Of a stretch of 12,754 nt of DNA, positions 1 to 7,321 are shown in pieces (within the stretch, counting starts at the first letter, position 1; the number at the start of each line of letters is the position of its first letter). The DNA comes from Pseudescherichia sp032055545 (GTDB lineage Bacteria > Pseudomonadota > Gammaproteobacteria > Enterobacterales > Enterobacteriaceae). The stretch covers positions 1-12,754 of the forward strand of contig DAMBQR010000081.1 in the NCBI GenBank assembly GCA_032055545.1. The letters run 5' to 3'. A program made the translations under genes and the position numbers. Below the pieces are notes generated by a model. That model was given only the letters and a program-made list of their open reading frames with translations. It had not been told where the DNA came from and did no database searches.

Positions 1-1825
1 TGGAATTGTTGGCGCAGTTGCGCAGCGTGATATTGCTGAAATCCTTCTCGAAGGCTTACGTCGTCTCGAATACCGTGGCTATGACTCTGCCGGTCTGGCA
101 GTTGTTGACAGTGAAGGGCATATGACCCGCCTGCGTCGTCTCGGTAAAGTCCAGATGCTCTCTCAGGCAGCCGAAGAGCATCCGCTGCATGGCGGAACCG
201 GTATTGCCCATACCCGTTGGGCAACGCACGGTGAACCGTCTGAAGGCAACGCTCACCCGCATGTCTCTGAACATATCGTGGTGGTGCATAACGGCATTAT
301 TGAGAACCACGAGCCGCTGCGCGAAGAGTTGAGATCGCGCGGCTATGAATTTGTCTCCGAAACCGATACCGAAGTGATCGCTCACCTGGTGCACTGGGAG
401 CTGGCAAAAGGCGGCTCCCTGCGTGATGCCGTTCTGCGCACTATCCCGCAGCTGCGCGGCGCGTACGGTACAGTTATCATGGATACCCGCGATCCTGACA
501 CGCTGCTGGCCGCCCGCTCCGGTAGCCCGCTGGTTATCGGTCTTGGCATGGGCGAAAACTTCATCGCCTCTGACCAGCTGGCTCTGCTGCCGGTGACCCG
601 CCGCTTTATCTTCCTCGAAGAGGGTGATATCGCGGAAGTGACCCGTCGTAGCGTCGTGGTGTTTGACCGTGAAGGTCAGGAAGTGAAGCGCCCGGACATC
701 GAATCCAACCTGCAATATGATGCTGGCGATAAGGGTATCTACCGCCACTACATGCAGAAAGAGATCTACGAGCAGCCGAACGCCATTAAAAACACCCTGA
801 CCGGGCGTATCAGCCACGGTGAGATCGATCTCAGCGAGCTGGGCGAGAAAGCCAACGAGATGCTCTCTCAGGTTGAGCATATCCAGATCATTGCCTGCGG
901 GACCTCCTACAACTCCGGGATGGTGTCTCGCTACTGGTTTGAATCGCTGGCCGGTGTGCCATGCGACGTGGAAATCGCCTCTGAGTTTCGCTACCGCAAG
1001 TCGGCGGTGCGCCGCAACAGCCTGATGATCACCCTCTCCCAGTCCGGAGAGACGGCGGATACGCTGGCCGCGCTGCGCCTCTCTAAAGAGCTGGGCTACC
1101 TCGGTTCGCTGGCGATCTGTAACGTGCCTGGCTCTTCGCTGGTGCGTGAGTCCGACCTGGCGCTGATGACCAATGCCGGAACTGAGATCGGCGTGGCCTC
1201 CACCAAGGCCTTCACCACCCAGCTCACCGTGCTGCTGATGCTGGTGGCGAAGCTGAGCCGCCTGAAGGGTCTGGACGCCTCTATCGAGCAGGATATCGTG
1301 CATGGCCTGCAGGCGCTGCCGAACCGTATCGAGCAGATGCTCTCCCAGGACAAACGCATTGAAGCGCTGGCAGAGGACTTCTCTGAGAAGCACCACGCCC
1401 TGTTCCTTGGCCGTGGCGATCAGTACCCCATCGCGCTGGAAGGCGCGCTGAAGCTGAAAGAGATCTCCTATATCCACGCGGAAGCCTATGCCGCAGGCGA
1501 GCTGAAACATGGCCCGCTGGCGCTGATTGATGCCGATATGCCGGTTATCGTTGTGGCACCTAACAACGAACTGCTGGAAAAACTGAAGTCCAACATCGAA
1601 GAAGTTCGCGCCCGCAGCGGTGTGCTCTATGTCTTCGCCGATCAGGATGCCGGTTTCACCAGCAGCGATAACATGCACATTATTGAGCTGCCGCATGTGG
1701 AAGAGGTGATTGCGCCGATCTTCTACACCGTGCCGCTGCAGCTGCTGGCTTACCACGTTGCGCTGATCAAAGGCACCGACGTTGACCAGCCGCGTAACCT
1801 CGCGAAGTCTGTAACCGTAGAGTAA
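1..1825 (+). CDS. glmS: Glutamine--fructose-6-phosphate aminotransferase (glucosamine-6-phosphate synthase), 5' end cut by window
   Basis: Cytosolic enzyme that makes glucosamine-6-phosphate from fructose-6-phosphate and glutamine, the first committed step towards UDP-GlcNAc for peptidoglycan and LPS. Base 1 is the third base of codon 2 (the catalytic N-terminal Cys), so only five bases are missing; 607 codons plus stop are present, giving the family length of 609. The glutaminase domain comes first (EYRGYDSAG, HTRWATHGEP, HNGIIENH). Two SIS sugar-isomerase domains follow, with CGTSYNSG, SQSGETADT, the E/H-containing stretch ALKLKEISYIHAEAY...ELKHGPL, and the C-terminal AKSVTVE whose Lys forms the Schiff base in E. 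coli GlmS. In E. coli the gene is co-transcribed with glmU and controlled by the GlmY/GlmZ sRNAs acting upstream of the start; that region lies outside the window. The downstream neighbour is pstS, as in E. coli. Confidence 0.98.
   Translation, partial: GIVGAVAQRDIAEILLEGLRRLEYRGYDSAGLAVVDSEGHMTRLRRLGKVQMLSQAAEEHPLHGGTGIAHTRWATHGEPSEGNAHPHVSEHIVVVHNGIIENHEPLREELRSRGYEFVSETDTEVIAHLVHWELAKGGSLRDAVLRTIPQLRGAYGTVIMDTRDPDTLLAARSGSPLVIGLGMGENFIASDQLALLPVTRRFIFLEEGDIAEVTRRSVVVFDREGQEVKRPDIESNLQYDAGDKGIYRHYMQKEIYEQPNAIKNTLTGRISHGEIDLSELGEKANEMLSQVEHIQIIACGTSYNSGMVSRYWFESLAGVPCDVEIASEFRYRKSAVRRNSLMITLSQSGETADTLAALRLSKELGYLGSLAICNVPGSSLVRESDLALMTNAGTEIGVASTKAFTTQLTVLLMLVAKLSRLKGLDASIEQDIVHGLQALPNRIEQMLSQDKRIEALAEDFSEKHHALFLGRGDQYPIALEGALKLKEISYIHAEAYAAGELKHGPLALIDADMPVIVVAPNNELLEKLKSNIEEVRARSGVLYVFADQDAGFTSSDNMHIIELPHVEEVIAPIFYTVPLQLLAYHVALIKGTDVDQPRNLAKSVTVE
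1240..1247 (+). other. Chi site (GCTGGTGG) in glmS
   Basis: Exact RecBCD Chi octamer on the plus strand within coding sequence. It may simply reflect Leu-Val codon use. Confidence 0.7.
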
Positions 1826-1852
1826 TCTTTCTCTTACGTCCCGTCGTTACCG
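1790..1852 (+). other. Candidate attTn7 (glmS 3' end plus terminator loop), unoccupied
   Basis: In enterobacteria TnsD of Tn7 recognises the last ~35 bp of glmS, and the element inserts about 25 bp past the stop, inside the glmS terminator. Here the stop is at 1823-1825, and 25 bp downstream falls on the terminator loop (1847-1850). The conserved coding end (AKSVTVE codons) is intact. The terminator and pstS promoter follow without interruption, so no Tn7-like element is inserted. The boundaries are approximate and come from family knowledge rather than from a visible signal. Confidence 0.6.
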
Positions 1853-1861
1853 GCGGGACGT
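1836..1861 (+). terminator. glmS terminator hairpin
   Basis: It begins 11 bp after the glmS stop. ACGTCCCG (1836-1843) pairs with CGGGACGT (1854-1861). Inside, a T-G wobble and two further C-G/G-C pairs extend this to an 11-bp stem with loop TTAC (1847-1850). The sequence after the stem is pyrimidine-rich (CTCTCCTC) rather than a clean T run, so it may be only moderately efficient. It separates glmS from the phosphate-regulated pstS promoter. Confidence 0.75.
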
Positions 1862-1919
1862 CTCTCCTCGCTGTGCTATTTTTAAACAATTCATAGACTA
1901 TTTTCAGTCAAATAAGCGC

Positions 1920-1975
1920 CTGTCATAAAAATGTCATAATTCGGACATTTAACTGTCACCTGGTTGTCCTATTTT
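1920..1975 (+). promoter_or_regulatory. PhoB-dependent pstS promoter: tandem Pho boxes and -10
   Basis: Four 7-bp half sites occur at exact 11-bp spacing: CTGTCAT (1920), ATGTCAT (1931), CGGACAT (1942) and CTGTCAC (1953). They form two consecutive Pho boxes (1920-1937 and 1942-1959). A weaker fifth repeat, TTGTCCT, follows at 1964. A -10-like TATTTT (1970-1975) begins 10 bp after the second box, and no consensus -35 is visible. This is the arrangement known for E. coli pstS, where PhoB replaces the -35 contact. The predicted start near 1982 leaves a leader of about 40 nt before pstS. The region upstream (1870-1915) is AT-rich. Confidence 0.93.
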
Positions 1976-2023
1976 GCATATCGTAGAAACCAAACAACGA
2001 TTTACGATCCCTCAGGAGACATT

Positions 2024-3064
2024 ATGAAAGTCATGCGTACCACTGTCGCTACTGTTGTCGCCGCGACCTTATCCCTGAGCGCTTTCGCTGTTAACGCAGC
2101 GGCAAGCCTGACCGGCGCGGGTGCAACCTTCCCAGCGCCAGTGTATGCCAAATGGGCGGATACCTATCAGAAAGCCACCGGTAGCAAAGTTAACTACCAG
2201 GGTATCGGCTCCTCCGGCGGCGTGAAGCAGATTACTGCTAATACCGTGGACTTTGGCGCGTCTGATGCTCCGCTCTCTGACGAGAAACTGAATCAGGAAG
2301 GCCTGTTCCAGTTCCCGACCGTTATCGGTGGCGTGGTGCTGGCCGTTAACCTGCCGGGCGTGAAATCCGGTGAGCTGGTGCTGGATGGTAAAACGCTGGG
2401 TGACATCTACCTGGGCAAAATCAAAAAATGGGATGACGAAGCGATCGCTAAGCTCAACCCAGGCATGAAGCTGCCTTCACAGAATATCGCCGTGGTTCGT
2501 CGCGCTGACGGCTCCGGTACCTCCTTCGTCTTCACCAGCTACCTGGCGAAAGTGAACGAAGAGTGGAAATCGAAAATCGGTTCTGGCTCTACCGTGAACT
2601 GGCCGACCGGCCTGGGCGGCAAAGGTAACGACGGTATCGCCGCGTTCGTCCAGCGTCTGCCGGGCTCTATCGGCTACGTAGAGTACGCCTACGCTAAGCA
2701 GAACAACCTGGCCTACACCAGGCTGGTCTCTGCCGATGGCAAACCGGTCTCTCCGACCGAAGAGAGCTTCTCTAACGCCGCAAAAGGCGTGGACTGGAGC
2801 AAAAGCTTCGCTCAGGACCTGACCAACCAGAAGGGTGACGACGCGTGGCCGATTACCTCCACCACCTTCATCCTGATCCACAAAGAGCAGAAGAAGCCTG
2901 AGCAGGGCGCTGAAGTGCTGAAGTTCTTTGACTGGGCATACAAAGACGGTGCGAAACAGGCTAACGATCTGGATTACGCAACCCTGCCGGACAGCGTGGT
3001 TGAGCAGGTTCGTGCCGCATGGAAAACGAATGTGAAAGACAGCAGCGGTAAAGCGCTGTACTAA
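2024..3064 (+). CDS. pstS: Periplasmic phosphate-binding protein PstS
   Basis: High-affinity periplasmic receptor that captures inorganic phosphate and delivers it to the PstCAB transporter. The start at 2024 is preferred over an in-frame ATG 60 bp upstream: AGGAG lies at 2014-2018, the product has the family length of 346 residues, and the upstream start would fall inside the promoter. Residues 1-25 form a Sec signal peptide: basic start MKVMR, hydrophobic core, cleavage likely after VNA with mature protein starting AASLTGAG. Phosphate-contact motifs are present: GAGATFPAPVY, GIGSSGG, DFGASDAPL and RADGSGTSF. It is first in the pst operon under the PhoB promoter and is separated from pstC by a two-hairpin spacer, consistent with higher expression than the membrane genes. 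Confidence 0.98.
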   Translation: MKVMRTTVATVVAATLSLSAFAVNAAASLTGAGATFPAPVYAKWADTYQKATGSKVNYQGIGSSGGVKQITANTVDFGASDAPLSDEKLNQEGLFQFPTVIGGVVLAVNLPGVKSGELVLDGKTLGDIYLGKIKKWDDEAIAKLNPGMKLPSQNIAVVRRADGSGTSFVFTSYLAKVNEEWKSKIGSGSTVNWPTGLGGKGNDGIAAFVQRLPGSIGYVEYAYAKQNNLAYTRLVSADGKPVSPTEESFSNAAKGVDWSKSFAQDLTNQKGDDAWPITSTTFILIHKEQKKPEQGAEVLKFFDWAYKDGAKQANDLDYATLPDSVVEQVRAAWKTNVKDSSGKALY

Positions 3065-3085
3065 CAGGATCTTTTTGACGAAGAT

Positions 3086-3109
3086 GGCGGGAGGCGTAGG
3101 CTTCCCGCC
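3086..3109 (+). terminator. Intercistronic hairpin after pstS (likely attenuating or mRNA-stabilising)
   Basis: GGCGGGA (3086-3092) pairs with TCCCGCC (3103-3109). A G-T wobble and a G-C pair extend it to a 9-bp stem with a 6-nt loop (3095-3100). It starts 21 bp after the pstS stop and is followed by CTACGGATAAAAA, without a T run, so it is probably a partial terminator or a 3' exonuclease block rather than a full stop. A separate REP hairpin follows 18 bp later. Such structures are known in other ABC operons to raise the binding-protein mRNA relative to downstream genes. Confidence 0.6.
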
Positions 3110-3126
3110 CTACGGATAAAAACTGT

Positions 3127-3156
3127 AGGCCCGGTAAGCGTTCGCGCCACCGGGCA
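3127..3156 (+). repeat. REP element, copy 1 (pstS-pstC spacer)
   Basis: A 30-bp imperfect palindrome with perfect 7-bp arms GCCCGGT (3129-3135) and ACCGGGC (3149-3155). It carries a GTAG tetranucleotide at its 5' foot (3125-3128), a hallmark of REPs mobilised by RAYT transposases. The reverse complement of 6612-6640 shares the same 14-nt left part (AGGCCCGGTAAGCG) and 13-nt right part (GCGCCACCGGGCA). The two copies differ only in the centre (TTC here, CA there). It lies 35 bp upstream of pstC. Confidence 0.85.
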
Positions 3157-3190
3157 AATTCGTAAGACGTACATAACAGAAGAGTAATTT

Positions 3191-4150
3191 ATGGCTGCAA
3201 CCAAGCCTGCTTTTAACCCACCGGGTAAACAAGGTGACATGATCTTCGGCGCGCTGGTCAAACTGGCTGCGCTGATTGTGCTATTGCTGCTCGGCGGCAT
3301 CATCATCTCCCTGATTGTCTCCTCCTGGCCAAGCATCCAGAAATTTGGTTTCTCCTTCCTGTGGACCAAAGAGTGGGACGCCCCGAACGATATCTACGGC
3401 GCGCTGGTGCCGATCTACGGTACGCTGGTGACCTCCTTTATTGCGCTGCTGATCGCCGTTCCGGTGAGTTTTGGTATCGCGCTGTTCCTGACGGAGCTGG
3501 CGCCCGGCTGGCTGAAGCGTCCGCTGGGTATCGCCATTGAGCTGCTCGCCGCTATCCCCAGTATCGTTTACGGCATGTGGGGGCTGTTTATCTTCGCTCC
3601 GCTGTTCGCTACTTACTTCCAGGAGCCGGTGGGCAACGTGCTCTCAACCATTCCGTTTGTCGGCGCGCTCTTCTCCGGCCCGGCGTTTGGTATCGGTATC
3701 CTCGCGGCGGGTATTATTCTCGCCATCATGATCATTCCGTACATTGCCTCGGTGATGCGCGATGTCTTTGAGCAGACCCCGGTGATGATGAAAGAGTCGG
3801 CCTACGGCATCGGCTGCACCACCTGGGAGGTGATCTGGCGCATCGTGCTGCCGTTCACCAAAAACGGCGTTATCGGCGGGGTCATGCTGGGCCTGGGCCG
3901 CGCGCTGGGTGAGACCATGGCGGTAACCTTTATTATCGGTAACACCTACCAGCTCGACAGCGCCTCGCTCTATATGCCGGGCAACAGTATCACCTCTGCG
4001 CTGGCTAACGAATTTGCCGAAGCGGAGTCCGGGCTGCACGTCGCCGCGCTGATGGAGCTGGGCCTGATCCTGTTTGTGATCACCTTTATCGTGCTGGCGA
4101 TTTCGAAAGTGATGATCCTGCGTCTGGCGAAAAACGAGGGGGCACGCTAA
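3191..4150 (+). CDS. pstC: Phosphate ABC transporter permease PstC
   Basis: Inner-membrane permease subunit that pairs with PstA to form the phosphate channel. It has 319 residues, matching E. coli PstC. The short cytoplasmic N-terminus (MAATKPAFNPPGKQGD) is followed by a first membrane segment around residues 20-45, then a periplasmic stretch and a six-helix permease core. The EAA-type loop that docks on PstB is visible as ESAYGIGCTTWEVIWRIVLP. The conserved charged segment GRALGETMAV, which includes residues linked to transport in E. coli, is intact. The ribosome binding site is modest (GAAGAG about 7 nt upstream). The stop codon shares its last A with the pstA start, indicating translational coupling. 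Confidence 0.97.
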   Translation: MAATKPAFNPPGKQGDMIFGALVKLAALIVLLLLGGIIISLIVSSWPSIQKFGFSFLWTKEWDAPNDIYGALVPIYGTLVTSFIALLIAVPVSFGIALFLTELAPGWLKRPLGIAIELLAAIPSIVYGMWGLFIFAPLFATYFQEPVGNVLSTIPFVGALFSGPAFGIGILAAGIILAIMIIPYIASVMRDVFEQTPVMMKESAYGIGCTTWEVIWRIVLPFTKNGVIGGVMLGLGRALGETMAVTFIIGNTYQLDSASLYMPGNSITSALANEFAEAESGLHVAALMELGLILFVITFIVLAISKVMILRLAKNEGAR

Positions 4151-5037
4151 TGGCTACGCTCGAAATGCAGACCACGACGGCGCTGGCCGAGTCGCGCCGT
4201 AAAATGCAGGCGCGTCGCCGGATGAAAAATCGCATCGCGCTGACGCTCTCGCTGGCAACCATGGCGTTTGGCCTCTTCTGGCTGATCTGGATCCTCTTCT
4301 CTACCGTAACGCGCGGCATCGACGGCATGTCGCTGGCGCTGTTCACCGAGATGACGCCGCCGCCGAACACCTCTGGCGGTGGGCTGGCAAACGCTCTGGC
4401 GGGCAGCGGCCTGCTGATCCTCTGGGCGACCGTGTTTGGTACCCCGCTTGGCATTATGGCAGGCATCTACCTTGCTGAGTACGGACGTAAATCCTGGCTG
4501 GCAGAGGTGATCCGCTTCATTAACGATATTCTGCTCTCTGCGCCCTCTATCGTGGTGGGCCTGTTTGTCTACACCATCGTGGTGGCGCAGATGGAGCACT
4601 TCTCCGGCTGGGCGGGCGTGATTGCGCTGGCGCTGCTGCAGGTGCCGATCGTTATCCGCACCACCGAGAACATGCTCAAGCTGGTTCCGGACAGCCTGCG
4701 TGAAGCCGCCTATGCGCTGGGCACGCCGAAGTGGAAGATGATCTCTGCGATTACGCTGAAGGCCTCTATCTCCGGCATCCTGACCGGCGTGCTGCTGGCT
4801 GTGGCACGTATCGCCGGCGAAACCGCGCCGCTGCTCTTCACCTCCCTCTCCAACCAGTTCTGGAGCACGGACATGATGCAGCCTATCGCGAACCTGCCGG
4901 TCACCATATTTAAGTTTGCCATGAGCCCGTTTGCCGAGTGGCAACAGCTGGCCTGGGCGGGCGTACTGATTATCACCCTATGCGTGCTGCTGCTGAACAT
5001 CCTGGCACGCGTCATCTTCGCGAAGAAGAACGGTTAA
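4150..5037 (+). CDS. pstA: Phosphate ABC transporter permease PstA
   Basis: Second inner-membrane permease subunit of the Pst transporter. It has 295 residues, one fewer than the E. coli protein as I recall it; the difference is at the C-terminus (FAKKNG). A long basic cytoplasmic N-terminus (SRRKMQARRRMKNR, residues ~14-29) precedes the first membrane helix (~30-52). The permease core carries the EAA loop (EAAYALGTPKWKMISAITLK) and the ARIAGETAPLLF segment. The start overlaps the pstC stop by one base (TAATG), so there is no separate room for a promoter and translation is probably coupled. Confidence 0.97.
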   Translation: MATLEMQTTTALAESRRKMQARRRMKNRIALTLSLATMAFGLFWLIWILFSTVTRGIDGMSLALFTEMTPPPNTSGGGLANALAGSGLLILWATVFGTPLGIMAGIYLAEYGRKSWLAEVIRFINDILLSAPSIVVGLFVYTIVVAQMEHFSGWAGVIALALLQVPIVIRTTENMLKLVPDSLREAAYALGTPKWKMISAITLKASISGILTGVLLAVARIAGETAPLLFTSLSNQFWSTDMMQPIANLPVTIFKFAMSPFAEWQQLAWAGVLIITLCVLLLNILARVIFAKKNG

Positions 5038-5085
5038 AATTAGGCGGCGTGGCCCCGGCCGCGCCCGATTGAGGAAAAGAGTAAA

Positions 5086-5859
5086 ATGAGTATGGTTGAC
5101 ACCACCTCCGGCAAGATTCAGGTTCGTGATTTGAACTTCTACTACGGGAAGTTCCACGCCCTGAAAAACATCAACCTGGATATCGCGAAGAATCAGGTCA
5201 CGGCGTTTATCGGTCCGTCAGGCTGCGGTAAATCCACCCTGCTGCGCACCTTTAACAAAATGTACTCCCTCTATCCGGAGCAGCGCGCCGAGGGTGAAAT
5301 TCTGCTGGATGGCGAGAACATCCTCACCCATAGCCAGGATATCGCCCTGCTGCGCGCCAAGGTGGGGATGGTCTTCCAGAAACCGACGCCGTTCCCGATG
5401 TCTATCTATGACAACATCGCTTTCGGCGTGCGCCTGTTTGAGAAGCTCTCCCGCGCCGATATGGACGAGCGCGTGCAGTGGGCGTTGACCAAAGCCGCAC
5501 TCTGGAACGAAACCAAAGATAAACTGCACCAGAGCGGGTACTCTCTCTCCGGTGGTCAGCAGCAGCGTCTGTGCATTGCGCGCGGTATCGCCATTCGCCC
5601 GGAAGTGCTGCTGCTGGATGAGCCGTGTTCTGCCCTTGACCCCATCTCTACCGGGCGTATCGAAGAGCTGATCACCGAGCTGAAGCAGGATTACACCGTA
5701 GTGATCGTGACCCACAACATGCAGCAGGCTGCACGTTGCTCCGACCATACGGCCTTTATGTATCTGGGCGAGTTGATTGAGTTCAGCAACACGGACGATC
5801 TGTTCACCAAACCCGCGAAGAAACAAACAGAAGACTATATCACCGGCCGTTACGGTTGA
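5086..5859 (+). CDS. pstB: Phosphate ABC transporter ATP-binding protein PstB
   Basis: Cytoplasmic ATPase that powers phosphate import; in E. coli the Pst complex also relays phosphate status to PhoR through PhoU. It has 257 residues, the E. coli length. All nucleotide-binding motifs are present: Walker A GPSGCGKST (residues 43-51), Q-loop GMVFQKPTPFPMS, signature LSGGQQQRLCIARG, Walker B VLLLDEPCSALDP and H-loop VTHNM. A 48-bp spacer after pstA is very GC-rich at 5043-5066 (imperfect GGCC/GGCG palindromes, possibly a weak hairpin). The likely ribosome binding site is GAGG/AAGAG at 5071-5081. phoU starts 14 bp after the stop. Confidence 0.98.
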   Translation: MSMVDTTSGKIQVRDLNFYYGKFHALKNINLDIAKNQVTAFIGPSGCGKSTLLRTFNKMYSLYPEQRAEGEILLDGENILTHSQDIALLRAKVGMVFQKPTPFPMSIYDNIAFGVRLFEKLSRADMDERVQWALTKAALWNETKDKLHQSGYSLSGGQQQRLCIARGIAIRPEVLLLDEPCSALDPISTGRIEELITELKQDYTVVIVTHNMQQAARCSDHTAFMYLGELIEFSNTDDLFTKPAKKQTEDYITGRYG

Positions 5860-5873
5860 TTCAGGAGTGCGTT

Positions 5874-6599
5874 ATGGACAGTCTCAATCTTAATAAACAT
5901 ATCTCCGGCCAGTTTAACGCCGAGCTGGAGAGCATTCGCACCCAGGTGATGACCATGGGGGGAATGGTAGAGCAGCAGCTCTCTGATGCGATCACCGCCA
6001 TGCACAATCAGGACAGCGAGCTGGCCAAGCGCGTTGTTGCCGGTGATCATCAGGTCAATATGATGGAAGTGGCGATCGACGAAGCCTGCGTGCGGATTAT
6101 CGCCAAGCGTCAGCCGACGGCGAGCGACCTGCGCCTGGTGATGGCGATCATCAAAACTATCGCCGAGCTGGAGCGTATTGGTGACGTTGCGGATAAGATC
6201 TGCCGCACGGCGCTGGAGAAGTTCTCCCAGCAGCACCAGCCCCTGCTGGTGAGCCTGGAGTCGCTGGGCCGCCATACGGTGCAGATGCTGCATGACGTGC
6301 TGGATGCCTTTGCACGGATGGATCTTGATGAAGCGGTGCGTATCTACCGTGAAGACAAGAAGGTGGACCAGGAGTACGAAGGCATTGTGCGTCAGCTGAT
6401 GACCTACATGATGGAAGATTCACGTACCATCCCCAGCGTGCTGACCGCGCTGTTCTGCGCTCGCTCTATCGAGCGTATCGGCGACCGCTGCCAGAACATC
6501 TGCGAATACATCTTCTACTTCGTGAAGGGCCAGGATTTCCGTCACGTGGGCGGCGACGAGCTGGACAAGCTGCTCGCCGGGAAAGATCCGAAAGAGTAA
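5874..6599 (+). CDS. phoU: Phosphate signalling/transport accessory protein PhoU
   Basis: Cytoplasmic negative regulator that links the Pst transporter to the PhoR kinase and dampens Pho-regulon expression when phosphate is plentiful. The ATG at 5874 is chosen over an upstream in-frame start at 5856 inside pstB: AGGAG lies at 5863-5867, and the product MDSLNLNKHISGQF has the exact E. coli length of 241. Two homologous three-helix PhoU repeats are visible, each with the metal-binding-type ERIGD motif (ERIGDVADKICR in the first half, ERIGDRCQNICE in the second). It is the last gene of the pst operon, with a REP hairpin 13 bp after its stop. Confidence 0.98.
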   Translation: MDSLNLNKHISGQFNAELESIRTQVMTMGGMVEQQLSDAITAMHNQDSELAKRVVAGDHQVNMMEVAIDEACVRIIAKRQPTASDLRLVMAIIKTIAELERIGDVADKICRTALEKFSQQHQPLLVSLESLGRHTVQMLHDVLDAFARMDLDEAVRIYREDKKVDQEYEGIVRQLMTYMMEDSRTIPSVLTALFCARSIERIGDRCQNICEYIFYFVKGQDFRHVGGDELDKLLAGKDPKE

Positions 6600-6611
6600 T
6601 CCGCTGTAAAA

Positions 6612-6640
6612 TGCCCGGTGGCGCTGCGCTTACCGGGCCT
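6612..6640 (-). repeat. REP element, copy 2 (after phoU), inverted relative to copy 1
   Basis: GCCCGGT (6613-6619) and ACCGGGC (6632-6638) form perfect arms. On the minus strand this copy equals 3127-3156 except in the 2-3 central bases. It lies between the convergent phoU and yieH stops and, with its GC stem followed by CTTCGTTT, may protect or terminate phoU mRNA. The GTAG foot of copy 1 is GAAG here. Confidence 0.85.
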
Positions 6641-6652
6641 TCGTTTACACCG

Positions 6653-7321
6653 TTATTTCCGCGTAACGTCCCACCCACGTGCTTTCCACAGCGCTGGCAG
6701 CTGCGCCAGATCGGTAAATGTCGTCACCTTCGGATGGTCGATCGGCTGGTTGTGCGGATCGGCACAGAAGTAGAATACCTCCATCCCCGCATCAATCCCC
6801 GACTGCGCGCCAGCCGCAGAGTCATCCACCAGAATGCACTTTGTCGGATCGACATCTAAGGCGCTGGCAGCATGGAACATCAGGGCCGGGTCCGGCTTCC
6901 AGCGCTGAATATCGTAGCCGCTGAAGAGCAGATCCGGGAAGTGGTGCAGCATCCCAAGCTTGCCAAGAGAGTGCTGCATTTTGCTGACCGGGCCGTTCGA
7001 GACCACGCACATCGGCACGCTGACCGACGCCAGCAGCGCATCCGCCCCGGCGATAATCTCCAGCTCGGCATCGAACAGGCGCGCAACCTCGGCGCGGTAG
7101 ATCGGCTCCAGCTCCGCTTTGGCCAGATTAACACCATGCTCGGCGTTAATAATGTCGATAATTTCGTACAGCTTAACGCCTTTAAAGCGCTTAAAAATCT
7201 CCGCCAGATCGAGCGAAATACCAAACTGCGCGAACATATGCACGTACGCGCGGGAACAGATCACCTCGCTGTCTACCAGCGTGCCATCACAGTCGAAAAA
7301 AATCGCTTCTATTTGGGACAT
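6653..7321 (-). CDS. yieH: HAD-family sugar-phosphate phosphatase YieH (6-phosphogluconate phosphatase)
   Basis: Soluble haloacid-dehalogenase-like phosphatase; E. coli YieH prefers 6-phosphogluconate. It has 222 residues, one more than E. coli as I recall. Motif I is FFDCDGTLVDS, with nucleophile D10 and general acid/base D12. The helical cap region lies between about residues 18 and 85. Motif II is VVSNG, the motif III Lys lies in RWKPDP, and motif IV is ILVDDSAAG. A ribosome binding site, AGGA (minus strand), lies 8 nt before the start. It is divergent from adeP. In E. coli K-12 the bgl and cbr genes separate phoU from yieH; here the two are adjacent and convergent. Confidence 0.93.
   Translation of the reverse strand: MSQIEAIFFDCDGTLVDSEVICSRAYVHMFAQFGISLDLAEIFKRFKGVKLYEIIDIINAEHGVNLAKAELEPIYRAEVARLFDAELEIIAGADALLASVSVPMCVVSNGPVSKMQHSLGKLGMLHHFPDLLFSGYDIQRWKPDPALMFHAASALDVDPTKCILVDDSAAGAQSGIDAGMEVFYFCADPHNQPIDHPKVTTFTDLAQLPALWKARGWDVTRK

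Noticed and set aside
56..1756. Long open frame (566 codons) on the minus strand across glmS
   Set aside because: It is fully antisense to a gene with every GlmS motif. The composition (His/Gln/Arg-rich, no recognisable domain) is typical of the mirror frame of a GC-rich, codon-biased gene.
1964..2023. Upstream in-frame start for pstS adding 20 residues
   Set aside because: It would start inside the Pho promoter, before the predicted transcription start, and would spoil the signal peptide. The ATG at 2024 has a ribosome binding site and gives the family length.
4147..4944. Minus-strand open frame (265 codons) across pstA
   Set aside because: Same shadow effect; the plus-strand PstA is unambiguous.
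5856..5873. Upstream in-frame start for phoU overlapping the pstB stop
   Set aside because: No ribosome binding site precedes it, whereas AGGAG precedes the ATG at 5874, which gives the standard 241-residue PhoU.
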